64,000 nucleotides of DNA from MPNP01 sp026710155 (lineage in GTDB: Bacteria; Pseudomonadota; Alphaproteobacteria; Rhodobacterales; Rhodobacteraceae): positions 1,860,001-1,924,000 of the forward strand of contig OZ241737.1 in assembly GCA_965200885.1 (NCBI GenBank), written 5' to 3'. Within the stretch, counting starts at the first letter, position 1; each line of letters opens with the position of its first letter. A program made the position numbers and the translations under genes. Under the pieces are notes generated by a model. That model had not been told where the DNA came from, made no database searches, and was given only the letters and a program-made list of their open reading frames with translations. Positions 36,982-46,743 of the stretch are shown piece by piece.

Positions 36982-38784
36982 CTAAATTATTGATGATGCG
37001 CCGGTTGAGGCTGAACCCACATTGTTTCGAAAACTCTCGAACAATTCCCGCCCCAAACCTTCATTTTGAGGTGCAGAATATTCAATGTCCGGCCTGTCAA
37101 TAAAGCCATCGTTTAGCACATCCATTGAACCAGATATTGCATCTAGTCTGATTATATCACCATCTCTGATTTTACCTATGGGACCATTATCCAGCACTTC
37201 GGGAGAAGTATGTATGACAGATGGTACCTTGCCGGAAGCCCCAGACATTCTGCCATCCGTCAGCAGGGCAATTTGCAATCCACGCCCCAGCAAAACCGAT
37301 AGCATGGGGGTCAAGGAGTGAAGTTCGGGCATGCCATTGGATTTTGGGCCCTGATTCCTGACCACGATTACCGCATTGCTGTCAATTTTGTTTTCCTTGA
37401 AGGCCTTCTTGACATCTTCTTGGTCGGAAAAGACCATGGCAGGAGCTTCAATCAGGTGATGCGTGGGATCAACGGCGGAAATTTTCATAATCCCTTCACC
37501 GATGTTGCCCTTGAGGTATTTCAGTCCTCCGGTTTTGCTGAAGGGTTTGCGAGTTGAAGTCAGGATTTTTTCATTGAGTGAGGAATTCATTCCAGGTTTC
37601 CATATGATATCACCATCTTGCAGAATCGGTTCGGAAGTATAACTACTGAGGTTGTTGCCATTCACGGTACGAACATCATCATGGAGCAGACCATCCTCGA
37701 GAAGATTGCCGATGATATAACTTAAGCCCCCAGCGGCATGGAAGTGGTTCACATCTGCCAAACCGTTGGGATAAACCCTTGCCATCAGGGGTACGATTGC
37801 TGAAATCCTGTCAAAGTCCTCAATGGTCAGTATAATTCCAGCCGCCTTGGCCATGGCAATCATGTGAATGACCAGATTGGTTGAACCTCCGGTTGCCATC
37901 AAACCAACGATACCGTTCACAAAAGCCTTTTCATTGAGGATATGACCAACAGGGGTAAATTCATTGCCAAGGGATGTCAGGGACAAGACCCTTTTCGTAC
38001 CTTCCTCGGTCAAGGCTTTTCTCAAGGGGCTTCCAGGATTGACAAACGAGGATCCAGGCAAATGCAGCCCCATGAACTCCATCAACATCTGGTTGGAATT
38101 GGCCGTGCCGTAGAACGTACATGTTCCGGGGCCATGATAAGCCTGCATTTCTGATTTGAGGAGTTCTTCCCTTGTTATTTCACCCTTGGAGTATTTTTGT
38201 CGGGTAACAGCCTTCTCTTCATTGGACAGACCGGATGTCATGGGTCCAGCCGGTAAAAAGATACCCGGCAAATGTCCAAAAGCTGCTGCTGCCATGACAA
38301 GACCAGGTACTATTTTATCGCACACTCCCAGATAGGCTACGGCATCGAAAGTGTCGTGGGAAAGGGCCACTGCGGTTGAAAGGGCGATGACATCCCGTGA
38401 AAAAAGGGACAACTCCATTCCCGGCTGGCCTTGAGTTACTCCATCACACATTGCTGGAACGCCACCTGCAACCTGAGCCGTTGCCCCGGCCTTTATGGCG
38501 GCCTGCTTGATCAAGTCAGGGAATTCCGCAAAGGGCTGATGAGCAGATAGCATATCATTATAGGCGGTGATTATGCCAAGGTTGGGGGATCTCCCTTTGG
38601 CCAGGAGAGGTTTTTCTGAACCCATTGCAGCATAGGCATGGGCCTGATTTCCACAGGATAAATGTGCCCTGTTTGGTTCTTTATTGACCATGACATCTAT
38701 CTTGGCCAGATAGGCACTGCGTGATTCACTGCTGCGGTTGGTAATTTCCTCGGTGATTTGAGCAAGTTTCGTATACAATTTCAT
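36982..38784 (-). CDS. edd: Phosphogluconate dehydratase
   Basis: Dehydrates 6-phosphogluconate to KDPG using a 4Fe-4S cluster. 600 residues, family-typical. Cluster cysteines appear in PAMCDGVTQGQPGME, LGVCDKIVPG and GPGTCTFYGTANSNQMLME. The match to IlvD is weaker, and eda adjacency settles it. It heads the pair; 67 bases upstream ends a separate dehydrogenase gene on the same strand. Confidence 0.95.
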   Translation of the reverse strand: MKLYTKLAQITEEITNRSSESRSAYLAKIDVMVNKEPNRAHLSCGNQAHAYAAMGSEKPLLAKGRSPNLGIITAYNDMLSAHQPFAEFPDLIKQAAIKAGATAQVAGGVPAMCDGVTQGQPGMELSLFSRDVIALSTAVALSHDTFDAVAYLGVCDKIVPGLVMAAAAFGHLPGIFLPAGPMTSGLSNEEKAVTRQKYSKGEITREELLKSEMQAYHGPGTCTFYGTANSNQMLMEFMGLHLPGSSFVNPGSPLRKALTEEGTKRVLSLTSLGNEFTPVGHILNEKAFVNGIVGLMATGGSTNLVIHMIAMAKAAGIILTIEDFDRISAIVPLMARVYPNGLADVNHFHAAGGLSYIIGNLLEDGLLHDDVRTVNGNNLSSYTSEPILQDGDIIWKPGMNSSLNEKILTSTRKPFSKTGGLKYLKGNIGEGIMKISAVDPTHHLIEAPAMVFSDQEDVKKAFKENKIDSNAVIVVRNQGPKSNGMPELHSLTPMLSVLLGRGLQIALLTDGRMSGASGKVPSVIHTSPEVLDNGPIGKIRDGDIIRLDAISGSMDVLNDGFIDRPDIEYSAPQNEGLGRELFESFRNNVGSASTGASSII

Positions 38785-38851
38785 GATCCCAATCCAACAT
38801 TCCCCTGTCTCTTAAGTCATTCGGTCCAATTAATGTAAAAATGCGATCGTT

Positions 38852-39613
38852 TCAAACCATTCTCAAGCCACCATCCAGTCGGATGTTCTCACCATTGACA
38901 TACGGACATTCAATCAGGAAGTTGACAAGTTGGGCGAATTCCTTCGGTTGTCCCAAACGCTTTGGAAAAACGACATTCTCTGCAAGCTGTTGCCTTACAT
39001 CTTCCTTCACTGTCTTGAGCATTGGGGTATCAAAAATACCAGGACAGATCGAGACGACCCTTATTCCAAACCTACCCAAATCCCTTGCCAGGGGAAGTGT
39101 CATGCCAGCCACTCCTGCCTTGGATGAGGCATAGGCAACCTGCCCCCTTTGACCATCGGTGGAAGCTATTGAAGAGGTATTGATAATGACACCTCGCTCA
39201 CCATCGTCATTTGGTTTGTTGGACGCCATTTGGGACGAGGCCAATCGCACCACATTGAACATTCCGGCAAGGTTAACCTCAATTGTTTTGCTGTAAACGT
39301 CAAAATCATGAGGACCGGATTTGCCCAGGGTCATGGCAGCCGGTGCAATACCGGCGCAGTTGACACAGATATCAATATTCCCGATTTTTTGCTTGATGTG
39401 CTTCAATCCTTCCTCAATGTCTTCAGTTGATGTAACATCCATCGAGATAAAATAGGCCCCAATTTCTTCAGCTGCCATCTTTGAATTTTCCGAGGGTAAA
39501 TCGGCCAAAATGGTTCTGGCTCCCTTTGCAGCAAGTGAGATGAGTGTGGCTTTACCCAAGCCGGAAGCTCCACCTGTGACAAGGGTTGTTTTTTCCTTTA
39601 TTTCCATTTGCAC
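38852..39613 (-). CDS. Short-chain dehydrogenase, 3-hydroxyacyl-CoA type (HSD17B10-like)
   Basis: An NAD-dependent SDR. 253 residues; the second Met (MEIKEKTTLVTGGAS) is the likelier start. TGGASGLGKATLI is the cofactor loop, NCAGIAP the structural motif, and SSIASTDGQRGQVAYASSKA holds Ser-Tyr-Lys. The order CPGIFDTPML then FPKRLGQPKEFAQLV is typical of type-2 3-hydroxyacyl-CoA dehydrogenase, which acts in fatty-acid and isoleucine oxidation. The substrate is inferred from similarity. Confidence 0.83.
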   Translation of the reverse strand: MQMEIKEKTTLVTGGASGLGKATLISLAAKGARTILADLPSENSKMAAEEIGAYFISMDVTSTEDIEEGLKHIKQKIGNIDICVNCAGIAPAAMTLGKSGPHDFDVYSKTIEVNLAGMFNVVRLASSQMASNKPNDDGERGVIINTSSIASTDGQRGQVAYASSKAGVAGMTLPLARDLGRFGIRVVSICPGIFDTPMLKTVKEDVRQQLAENVVFPKRLGQPKEFAQLVNFLIECPYVNGENIRLDGGLRMV

Positions 39614-39643
39614 TCCTATCGCGTTTGGTTTTTGAAATCCACG

Positions 39644-41092
39644 TTAATCCTGTGACAAGGGTTCATCGTTCATTTCATGCTTTATTCGATCACCCAATTC
39701 CCTGACAACATCATAGGCCATTAAAACATCTTCTCTTGTTGTTGAATATGTACCACAGGTAAATCTAATGGTGGTTTTACCATCAATTTTTGCCTGGGTC
39801 AGATAAATCCTTCCATCATCATTAATACGTTCAAAAAGCCGATTGGTTACCATCTCGGAATCCATTCCCGGGGGGTTGAAGCGAAAACCAAATAACGCCA
39901 GGGGTGAACTGAAGGCCATCTCAAATTCATTATCCGAACGGAATTTCTTTTCCAATTCCCTGGTCCATTTGACATGATTGCGGATCAATTCCCTCAAACC
40001 ACTCAAACCGTAAGCCCTTATTGTGAACCACACCTTCAAGGCCCTGAATCTACGACCAAGTACAATCGCCAATTCACTCAGATTGGAAATTCTGTCTTCC
40101 CCCCTGGTCCTGAGGTAATCTGGCCTCAGTCCAACCGTTTTGGATTGCAATATTGGATCGGCCAGAAAGTGAATGGTACATTCCAATTGCATACCCAGCC
40201 ACTTATGGGGATTCACCACGATCGAATCGGCTCCCTCGACTCCTTTCCAGAGATGCCTGAATTCAGGACAGACCATTGCTGAACCGGCCCAGGCCGCGTC
40301 AACATGGGTATACAAATCAAATTCCCTGGCAATATGAATGGGTTCAACAAGATTGTCGATGGCTCCGGTGGCCGTACCACCGACGCAAAGGACAAGTCCT
40401 GCAGGTTGATATCCCGCATCAATATCTTCCAAAATCAAGTACCTGAGGTGTTCAGGATCAATTGATCGGTTTGGAAGGTTATTTGGAAATCTTAGATTGT
40501 CAAATCCAATGCCAGAAAGCTTCACTGCCTTTTCAATGGAGGAATGATTCTCCTTCGAGGCATAAATGCGCAATTGGGGTGAGTGCCGCAAACCACGATC
40601 CAAACCTTCCCAATTGAGGGCCTTTTCCCGCATGGTCAATACGGCAGCCAAAGTTGCCGATGATGCAGTATCCTGAATCAATCCTGAATATCCTGATTGT
40701 AACCCAAAAGCATGGCCAAACCATTCAATCATCCTTTCTTCCAGCTCTGTTGCTGCAGGGGAGGTTTGCCAGAGCATGGAATTTGTTGCCATGTAATTGA
40801 CCAGTTGTTCGGCAATGATTGAAGCAGGTGAGGCATTGGATACAAAGTAGGCAAAAAATCTCGGATGCTGCCAATGGGTTATGCCCGGGGGTATTATTTC
40901 CCCGAAGTCCTTGAATATCATTTCCATGTCCTCGGGATTTTCTGGTGGATTTTCAGGTAAAAGGGCTTTGATATCTCCCGGTTTGACCTGAGAACGGACA
41001 GGTTGATCATCAAGATTTGAAAAATATTCGTCGGCCCATTTTGCAGCTTCACCTGACCATTTTTGCAAATCGGAATATTTCATGAGTCTCAA
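39644..41092 (-). CDS. PLP-dependent group II decarboxylase (aromatic amino acid type)
   Basis: 482 residues of the DDC/glutamate-decarboxylase fold. PLP lysine in NPHKWLGMQLEC; HVDAAWAGSAMVCPE holds the Asp that binds the pyridine nitrogen; ITHWQHPRFFAYFVSNASPAS near residue 75 is the aromatic-decarboxylase N-terminal signature. The substrate could be tyrosine, tryptophan or DOPA. The start may be MKYSDLQKW four codons in. Not linked by overlap to its neighbours. Confidence 0.87.
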   Translation of the reverse strand: MRLMKYSDLQKWSGEAAKWADEYFSNLDDQPVRSQVKPGDIKALLPENPPENPEDMEMIFKDFGEIIPPGITHWQHPRFFAYFVSNASPASIIAEQLVNYMATNSMLWQTSPAATELEERMIEWFGHAFGLQSGYSGLIQDTASSATLAAVLTMREKALNWEGLDRGLRHSPQLRIYASKENHSSIEKAVKLSGIGFDNLRFPNNLPNRSIDPEHLRYLILEDIDAGYQPAGLVLCVGGTATGAIDNLVEPIHIAREFDLYTHVDAAWAGSAMVCPEFRHLWKGVEGADSIVVNPHKWLGMQLECTIHFLADPILQSKTVGLRPDYLRTRGEDRISNLSELAIVLGRRFRALKVWFTIRAYGLSGLRELIRNHVKWTRELEKKFRSDNEFEMAFSSPLALFGFRFNPPGMDSEMVTNRLFERINDDGRIYLTQAKIDGKTTIRFTCGTYSTTREDVLMAYDVVRELGDRIKHEMNDEPLSQD

Positions 41093-41291
41093 TCTATCTG
41101 TTTGGTGATTTACTGTTTTATACCATTTCCAAAAAGTAAAGACTCATGGTGAATTGGAAAATTGGATTGAAATACCAGTCTCAAGATCATCATATTAAAA
41201 GTTTAAACAGGCTAATCTGTCGTAGAAATTGTGGTGAGAAAATCATTGTGATTTAGAGTTGTTGATTGATGGTTACTTTTTGGAAATGGTA

Positions 41292-42161
41292 TCATTCGGG
41301 CTGTTTTTCCTGCATGGGGAGGATTACCGAGGAAAAATCCATGTCGCCGTTTCCTTCTTCACAAAATTTTCTGTAATAATCAGTTGCCTGGGCACCCATT
41401 TCCGTATTGAAACCAACAGTTTCCGACGCTTTTTGGGACAAAAGCAAATCCTTCAACATCAGAGCAGCAGAAAAACCGGGTTTATAATCATTATCCGCAG
41501 GCGAGTGCGGGCCGATACCCGGAAGAGGACAATACACATTGTTGGCCCAACTATATCCCGATGATTGTGAAACCACCTCGAACAGGACTTCATGATCAAG
41601 ATTCAACTTCTTGGCCAAGACATATGCTTCACAGGTGGCAATTATGGTTGAACCCAAAATCATGTTGTTGCAGATTTTTGCCACCTGACCCGAACCGGAA
41701 TGACCACAATGAATGATTTTACCTCCCATTATTTCAAGCAATGGCTTGATTCTGTGAAATGCGGTTTCTTCACCCCCAACCATGAAGGTCAATGTGCCGG
41801 CCTTGGCCCCAAGGCTTCCACCAGATACCGGTGCGTCAATAAAATCCAATCCGTTCGATTGGGCAGTTTTTGAGACCCGGATAGCCGCATCGACTTCAAT
41901 GGTTGAACAATCGGCAAACAGGGAACCTTCATCCATAAACGGTATTATTTCATTTGCAACATCACTTACAATGGCTCCACTAGGAAGCATCGTGATGACA
42001 ATATCCTTTTCTTTGGAAACGTCACCTGCAGAAGAGCATGAGATTGCTCCATCAGGGTAATTTCCCGATACATCGAATGCATGGACTTCCTTACCCGCCT
42101 CGATGAGATTTTCCACCATGGGATATCCCATGTTTCCTAAACCAATAAAACCGATTTTCAC
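41292..42161 (-). CDS. mmsB: 3-hydroxyisobutyrate dehydrogenase
   Basis: Oxidises 3-hydroxyisobutyrate to methylmalonate semialdehyde in valine breakdown. About 289 residues from a GTG at 42161 that overlaps the previous stop (GTGA); an upstream start at 42176 is possible but adds unconserved residues. IGFIGLGNMGYPMVENL is the NAD loop and signature; DAPVSGGSLGAKAGTL and the catalytic Lys in GSGQVAKICNN are present. Last gene of the operon. Confidence 0.93.
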   Translation of the reverse strand: MKIGFIGLGNMGYPMVENLIEAGKEVHAFDVSGNYPDGAISCSSAGDVSKEKDIVITMLPSGAIVSDVANEIIPFMDEGSLFADCSTIEVDAAIRVSKTAQSNGLDFIDAPVSGGSLGAKAGTLTFMVGGEETAFHRIKPLLEIMGGKIIHCGHSGSGQVAKICNNMILGSTIIATCEAYVLAKKLNLDHEVLFEVVSQSSGYSWANNVYCPLPGIGPHSPADNDYKPGFSAALMLKDLLLSQKASETVGFNTEMGAQATDYYRKFCEEGNGDMDFSSVILPMQEKQPE

Positions 42162-43204
42162 TGTTCTTCCTCCCACTCAAGTGCTTTGCTCCCCAATGGC
42201 CCCAGCATGAAATCCACCTCACTTCCAGCAACCTCCCGCAAGGAGGTATGTTTCCAGTCAGGCTTGAAATCCTTGTCAATGACCTGTGCCCTTATCCCTT
42301 CTATGAAATCACTGTACCTTGCTGATCGGAAAGTGAATCTGAATTCCAGATCCAAGGCTTCTTCAATCGATTTGGAATGTCTTTGATTCCTTATCAATTG
42401 CAAGGCACAGGCCAAAGCAAGCGGAGAATTCCTGTAAATCTTTTTTAATATGTCTTTACTCCACTCGCTACCCATTTCCAAAAGAGCACTTTCAATTTCT
42501 ACTATCGTGTCCCGTTTGAAAGCCTGATCAATCAATTCCCTCTTGCCCAGAAGGTCGATATTAGGGTCAGTATCTTCGACAAAATTGTTGATGACATTTA
42601 TATCACCTGCAGAGGAAAGTTCCTTCTTGACATGTTCCCAATGTTGTTCGGGTATGAAATGGTCGGCAAAGCCGACAAATTTTGCTTCTGCCGGCCCCAT
42701 TCGGGTTCCTGTCAATCCATGGAATTCACCCAAATGCCCTGGTGAATTTGCCAAAATGTAGGAACCACCAACATCCGGAACCAGACCAATGGTACATTCT
42801 GGCATGGCAATTCTACTCGATTCACCTACGATACGGCATTTCCCGTGGCACCCTATGCCAACTCCCCCACCCATGGTAAAACCATTCAAAAAACTGGCAA
42901 TGGGTTTGGGATAATTGAAGATTTTTGCATTCAACCGGTATTCATCACGCCAAAAGGCATGGCCATAATCCAAATCCCCGGCCTTGCCTCTTTTGTACAT
43001 TTCAGTGATATCTCCACCTGCACAGAATGCCTTCCCCCCAGCGGCATCAAATACAATTACCCTTATATTTTCATCAGCAAGCCAAAGATTCAAATATTTT
43101 TCGATTACCTTACACATATCATGGGTCAAGGCATTAAGAGCCTCGGGGCGATTTAAAGTAATCCTGCCAGTTTGCCCTTGTTCTTTGACTATGAGGTCGT
43201 TCAC
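42158..43204 (-). CDS. 3-hydroxyisobutyryl-CoA hydrolase / enoyl-CoA hydratase-like
   Basis: 348 residues of the crotonase fold with the C-terminal extension typical of 3-hydroxyisobutyryl-CoA hydrolase. The oxyanion loops are KAFCAGGDI and NGFTMGGGVGIG, and catalytic residues are expected in MPECTIGLVPDVGGSY. The gene lies between an acyl-CoA dehydrogenase (four-base overlap) and mmsB (GTGA overlap), just where the valine pathway needs the hydrolase. A separate methacrylyl-CoA hydratase is not seen in this operon. Confidence 0.85.
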   Translation of the reverse strand: MNDLIVKEQGQTGRITLNRPEALNALTHDMCKVIEKYLNLWLADENIRVIVFDAAGGKAFCAGGDITEMYKRGKAGDLDYGHAFWRDEYRLNAKIFNYPKPIASFLNGFTMGGGVGIGCHGKCRIVGESSRIAMPECTIGLVPDVGGSYILANSPGHLGEFHGLTGTRMGPAEAKFVGFADHFIPEQHWEHVKKELSSAGDINVINNFVEDTDPNIDLLGKRELIDQAFKRDTIVEIESALLEMGSEWSKDILKKIYRNSPLALACALQLIRNQRHSKSIEEALDLEFRFTFRSARYSDFIEGIRAQVIDKDFKPDWKHTSLREVAGSEVDFMLGPLGSKALEWEEEQ

Positions 43205-44337
43205 CCTAATTGCTCTTTTTTCAGTTCCCGAAAGACAACCATTCTCATGATCTCATTGGTGCCTTCAAGAATTTGATGGACCCTGAGATCCCTCACAGTC
43301 TTTTCCATGCCGTAATCTGCAAGGTATCCGTACCCACCATGGAGTTGCAGACAATCATTGGCAACCTTCCAACAAACATCTGTTACATGGCGCTTTGCCA
43401 TGGCACAGAACTTGGTTTTGTCAGAATGACCCTCATCCATTTTCCAAGCGGCAAAGCGGAGAAAGTTGCGGGCAACCTGAAGATCGGTTTCGATATCGGC
43501 AATCCTGAATTGCAGGGCCTGAAACTCGTCCAGCCTTTTGCCGAAGGCTTTTCGTTCATTCATGTAGGCCAGGGTTTGATTGAAGGCCTGTTGGGCACCA
43601 CCAAGCGAACAGGCGGCAATATTCAGCCTACCACCATCAAGACCTGACATGGCGTAAGTAAAACCCTTGCCCTGGATACCCAGAAGGTTTGCCAAGGGAA
43701 CTCGGCAACTGTCCATCTGTACCTGTCTGGTTGGCTGGGCCCGCCATCCCATTTTGTCTTCCAGTCCCCCAAATGACAACCCCGGAGAATCTTCATCAAC
43801 TATTATGGATGAAACACCTTCATCAGTCTTGCACATTACGATGTAGGAATTGGAATAACCTCCACCCGAAATAAACGATTTGGTACCTGTCATTTCCCAA
43901 CAATCATTGAATTTTACAGCCTTGGTAGCCATGGCAGCTGCATCAGACCCCGATCCGGGTTCTGTCAAGCAATAGGACATGATGCATGACATTTCGTTCG
44001 TTTTTTCGAGGTATTTTTCCTTCAGTTCAACACTCCCGAAAGTGTCGATCATCCAACCGCACATATTATGAATGGAAAGAAACGAAGCAACCGATGGACA
44101 TGCCATGGATAGTGCCTCGAAAATAAGTACGGAATCAATCCGCTTCAGCGAAGAGCCCCCGTAATCAATGCTGGTATTGATGCCACCAAGGCCATATTCC
44201 CCCAGGGTTGTCCATAAATCTTTTGGAATGCTTCCTTGATTTTCCCAAGATTTTGCATGTGGAGAAATATGCTTCTCTCCGAGACCAAGAGCCATTTGAA
44301 AAACGGCTTCCTGTTCTTCTGTCAAATTGAAATCCAT
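43201..44337 (-). CDS. Acyl-CoA dehydrogenase, probably isobutyryl-CoA
   Basis: FAD enzyme that makes methacrylyl-CoA from isobutyryl-CoA. 378 residues. YCLTEPGSGSDAAAMATKA is the FAD/substrate signature, LHGGYGYLADYGMEKTVRDLRVHQILEGTNEIMR (C-terminal, read in parts) carries the EGTNEI catalytic Glu. The start at 44337 fits MDFNLTEEQEAVFQMAL. Operon position with mmsA, HIBCH and mmsB gives the substrate; the family alone would not. Confidence 0.9.
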   Translation of the reverse strand: MDFNLTEEQEAVFQMALGLGEKHISPHAKSWENQGSIPKDLWTTLGEYGLGGINTSIDYGGSSLKRIDSVLIFEALSMACPSVASFLSIHNMCGWMIDTFGSVELKEKYLEKTNEMSCIMSYCLTEPGSGSDAAAMATKAVKFNDCWEMTGTKSFISGGGYSNSYIVMCKTDEGVSSIIVDEDSPGLSFGGLEDKMGWRAQPTRQVQMDSCRVPLANLLGIQGKGFTYAMSGLDGGRLNIAACSLGGAQQAFNQTLAYMNERKAFGKRLDEFQALQFRIADIETDLQVARNFLRFAAWKMDEGHSDKTKFCAMAKRHVTDVCWKVANDCLQLHGGYGYLADYGMEKTVRDLRVHQILEGTNEIMRMVVFRELKKEQLG

Positions 44338-44410
44338 TTACAAAAAACCAGTCAGTAACAGTTTGCAGATACAACCCAAAATCTAGATTATTCAACCGAA
44401 TTGCAGAAAA

Positions 44411-45910
44411 TCAGTTTATTGTCGGGAAGTTGAGAATCGCCCCTTCCTTTATGCCGCTTGGCCAACGAGAAGTCACAGTCTTGGTTTTGGTATAGAATCT
44501 AAAAGCATCTGGCCCATGTTGATTAAGGTCACCGAAACCGGATTTTTTCCAACCTCCGAAGGTATGATAGGCAAGTGGGACAGGAATGGGAACATTTATG
44601 CCAACCATACCGACATTGACCCTATTGGCAAAATCCCGTGCCGTATCACCATCCCTGGTAAAGATTGCAGTCCCGTTGCCGTAAGGATTATTCATGGCAA
44701 GATTAAGCGCATCATCATAGTTTTTGGCCCTTACGGTGGATAAAACAGGTCCGAATATTTCCTGCTTGTAAATGTCCATATCTGGTGTGACCTTATCAAA
44801 AAGATGGGCGCCAACAAAAAAGCCATCTTCGTACCCCTGGAGTTTAAAATCCCGACCGTCAACAACAAGTTCTGCACCCTGATCCACACCTGATTGAACC
44901 AATCCCAAAACCCTTTGCTGGGCATCTCTTGTGACCAGAGGGCCGAAATCCATGTCTTCGCCGGCGGTGTATGGCCCGACCTTGAGTGTTTCAATCTTTG
45001 GTATCAATTTTTCAATGAGGCCATCGGCAGTACCATCACCTACTGGAACAGCTACAGAAATGGCCATGCATCTCTCACCTGCAGCACCATAGCCAGAACC
45101 CACCAGGGCATCAGCGGCCTGATCCAGATCGGCATCAGGCATGACAATCATGTGATTCTTGGCACCACCAAAGCATTGAACCCTTTTACCCGATTTGCTT
45201 GCCTGTGAGTAAATATATTCTGCAATAGGTGTTGACCCTACAAAACCTACTGCCTGAATGTCAGGATGGTCAAGAATTGCATCAACGGCAGTTTTATCAC
45301 CATTGACAACCTGAAGCACACCTTCAGGAAGTCCAGCTTCCAACATTAATTCGGCCAGAATCAGTGGAACGGAAGGATCCCTTTCGGATGGCTTTAATAT
45401 GAATGCATTTCCACAGGCGATTGCTGGTGCAAATTTCCACATGGGGATCATGGCCGGGAAATTGAATGGTGTTATCCCAGCAACCACTCCCAATGGCTGC
45501 CTCATTGAGTACATATCAATTCCGCCACCGGCACTATCAGTATATTCTCCCTTCAGGAGGTGAGGGGCTCCGATACAAAACTCTACAACCTCCAAGCCTC
45601 GTTGGATATCACCACGGGCATCAGGAATTGTTTTTCCATGTTCACTGGAAAGTGCCTCGGCCAGAGGTTCCATGTTTTTATGGAGCAGTCGGACAAACTC
45701 CATCATGACCCTACCCCTTTTCTGGGGATTGTTTAATGCCCATGATTGATGGGCTTTCATTGCGCCTCTGACAGCAACATCGATTTCATCGTTCGATGCA
45801 AAGGGAACCTTGGCTTGGACCTCTCCAGTGGCTGGATTGAACACATCGCCAAAACGATCGGATTGCCCCTTTACTCTTTTGCCATTGATAAAATGGAATA
45901 GTTCTTTCAT
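44411..45910 (-). CDS. mmsA: Methylmalonate-semialdehyde dehydrogenase (acylating)
   Basis: Converts methylmalonate semialdehyde to propionyl-CoA, the last step of valine degradation. 499 residues of the aldehyde dehydrogenase fold. Catalytic Cys in AAGERCMAISVAVPVG; the RCMAIS form with INVPIPVPLAYHTFGG is specific for MmsA. QPLGVVAGITPFNFPAMIP is the cofactor region. First gene of the operon, 73 bases ahead of the acyl-CoA dehydrogenase. Confidence 0.95.
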   Translation of the reverse strand: MKELFHFINGKRVKGQSDRFGDVFNPATGEVQAKVPFASNDEIDVAVRGAMKAHQSWALNNPQKRGRVMMEFVRLLHKNMEPLAEALSSEHGKTIPDARGDIQRGLEVVEFCIGAPHLLKGEYTDSAGGGIDMYSMRQPLGVVAGITPFNFPAMIPMWKFAPAIACGNAFILKPSERDPSVPLILAELMLEAGLPEGVLQVVNGDKTAVDAILDHPDIQAVGFVGSTPIAEYIYSQASKSGKRVQCFGGAKNHMIVMPDADLDQAADALVGSGYGAAGERCMAISVAVPVGDGTADGLIEKLIPKIETLKVGPYTAGEDMDFGPLVTRDAQQRVLGLVQSGVDQGAELVVDGRDFKLQGYEDGFFVGAHLFDKVTPDMDIYKQEIFGPVLSTVRAKNYDDALNLAMNNPYGNGTAIFTRDGDTARDFANRVNVGMVGINVPIPVPLAYHTFGGWKKSGFGDLNQHGPDAFRFYTKTKTVTSRWPSGIKEGAILNFPTIN

Positions 45911-46093
45911 TTGGAATACCCTTGCAGTTTGTAATACGAGAAAAATATGGAGGTTAAACGTGAACTTTTATACCAAAACTAAAATATGTCTTTCATGAAA
46001 ATATTGAAATAGTGAAATTGAACCATTCCAGAATTCATGACAATGGCCTTTGTTTGGTTTTTAAAATTGTTACAGATTAATCAATTTAATTGG

Positions 46094-46243
46094 TTAATTT
46101 TGAAACAAGCCTGAAGAGATAAATAAATCAGAACGTTGGTTCTTTGCAATTTCACATCCTTCTTTGATGGCCCTTTTCGAATTGATTTTACGAATTACCC
46201 ACCTTCCATCCCTTGGTACGATATGGTGACTTGTTTCTTTCAT
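46094..46243 (-). CDS. DUF2188-like small protein, probably truncated
   Basis: 49 residues from ATG at 46243 with GGAG upstream. HHIVPRDGRWVIRKINSKRAI then EIAKNQRSDLFI follows the DUF2188 pattern (H.V...G.W.V......A.........A.......). The usual last residues (HG.DG.I...) are replaced by SSGLFQN, so the 3' end may be frameshifted. Flanks 45911-46093 and 46244-46560 are AT-rich and empty as far as I can see. Confidence 0.5.
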   Translation of the reverse strand: MKETSHHIVPRDGRWVIRKINSKRAIKEGCEIAKNQRSDLFISSGLFQN

Positions 46244-46623
46244 CCTAATCTCCGCGAAAATATTCTGTGTAGAAAAAATATAGACAATAATGAAACTTCA
46301 TATAATATTTTTCTCCTCACAGAAAAAGTTATATGATGCAGAAAAAGCCTGTCGAATTGATGAAGAGATTTAATGGATTTCTAGTCCAAACCAATGAAAT
46401 ATTCATTATAATTTAAGTTCTCTGGTAGATGTTTTGACTTGGCCCAAAGATTTACAACCCAATAGTGAAAAACCAATCACTATTCGCAATGTCCTTCTTA
46501 ATCATGGGGTTGTTTTTGATCTGTTTTAAAACAAGGCAAATTCAATTTTTAGTTGAGACCTTGCCCTGATTGTATCCCTGCCAGGTCACGCTCCAGCCTG
46601 ATGGCCCGGAACCGGCACACTCC

Positions 46624-46653
46624 CCGTCGCATGGCAACCGCGCCATGCGACGG
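46624..46653. terminator. 12-bp perfect hairpin downstream of the secreted-protein gene
   Basis: CCGTCGCATGGC and GCCATGCGACGG pair perfectly around a 6-base loop. It lies about 90 bases past the stop of the 46744 gene, with another G/C stem (CCCTCC/GGAGGG with C9 run) at 46686-46716. No T-run follows on either strand, so it may be a repeat-type palindrome rather than a classical terminator. Confidence 0.4.
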
Positions 46654-46743
46654 TCTCCAGGGGATGGTGCCTCCCGTTCCACCTGCCCCCCCCCTCCAAT
46701 GACGGGGGAGGGTGACCACATCGCCGGACAGGGGGCCGGCCCG

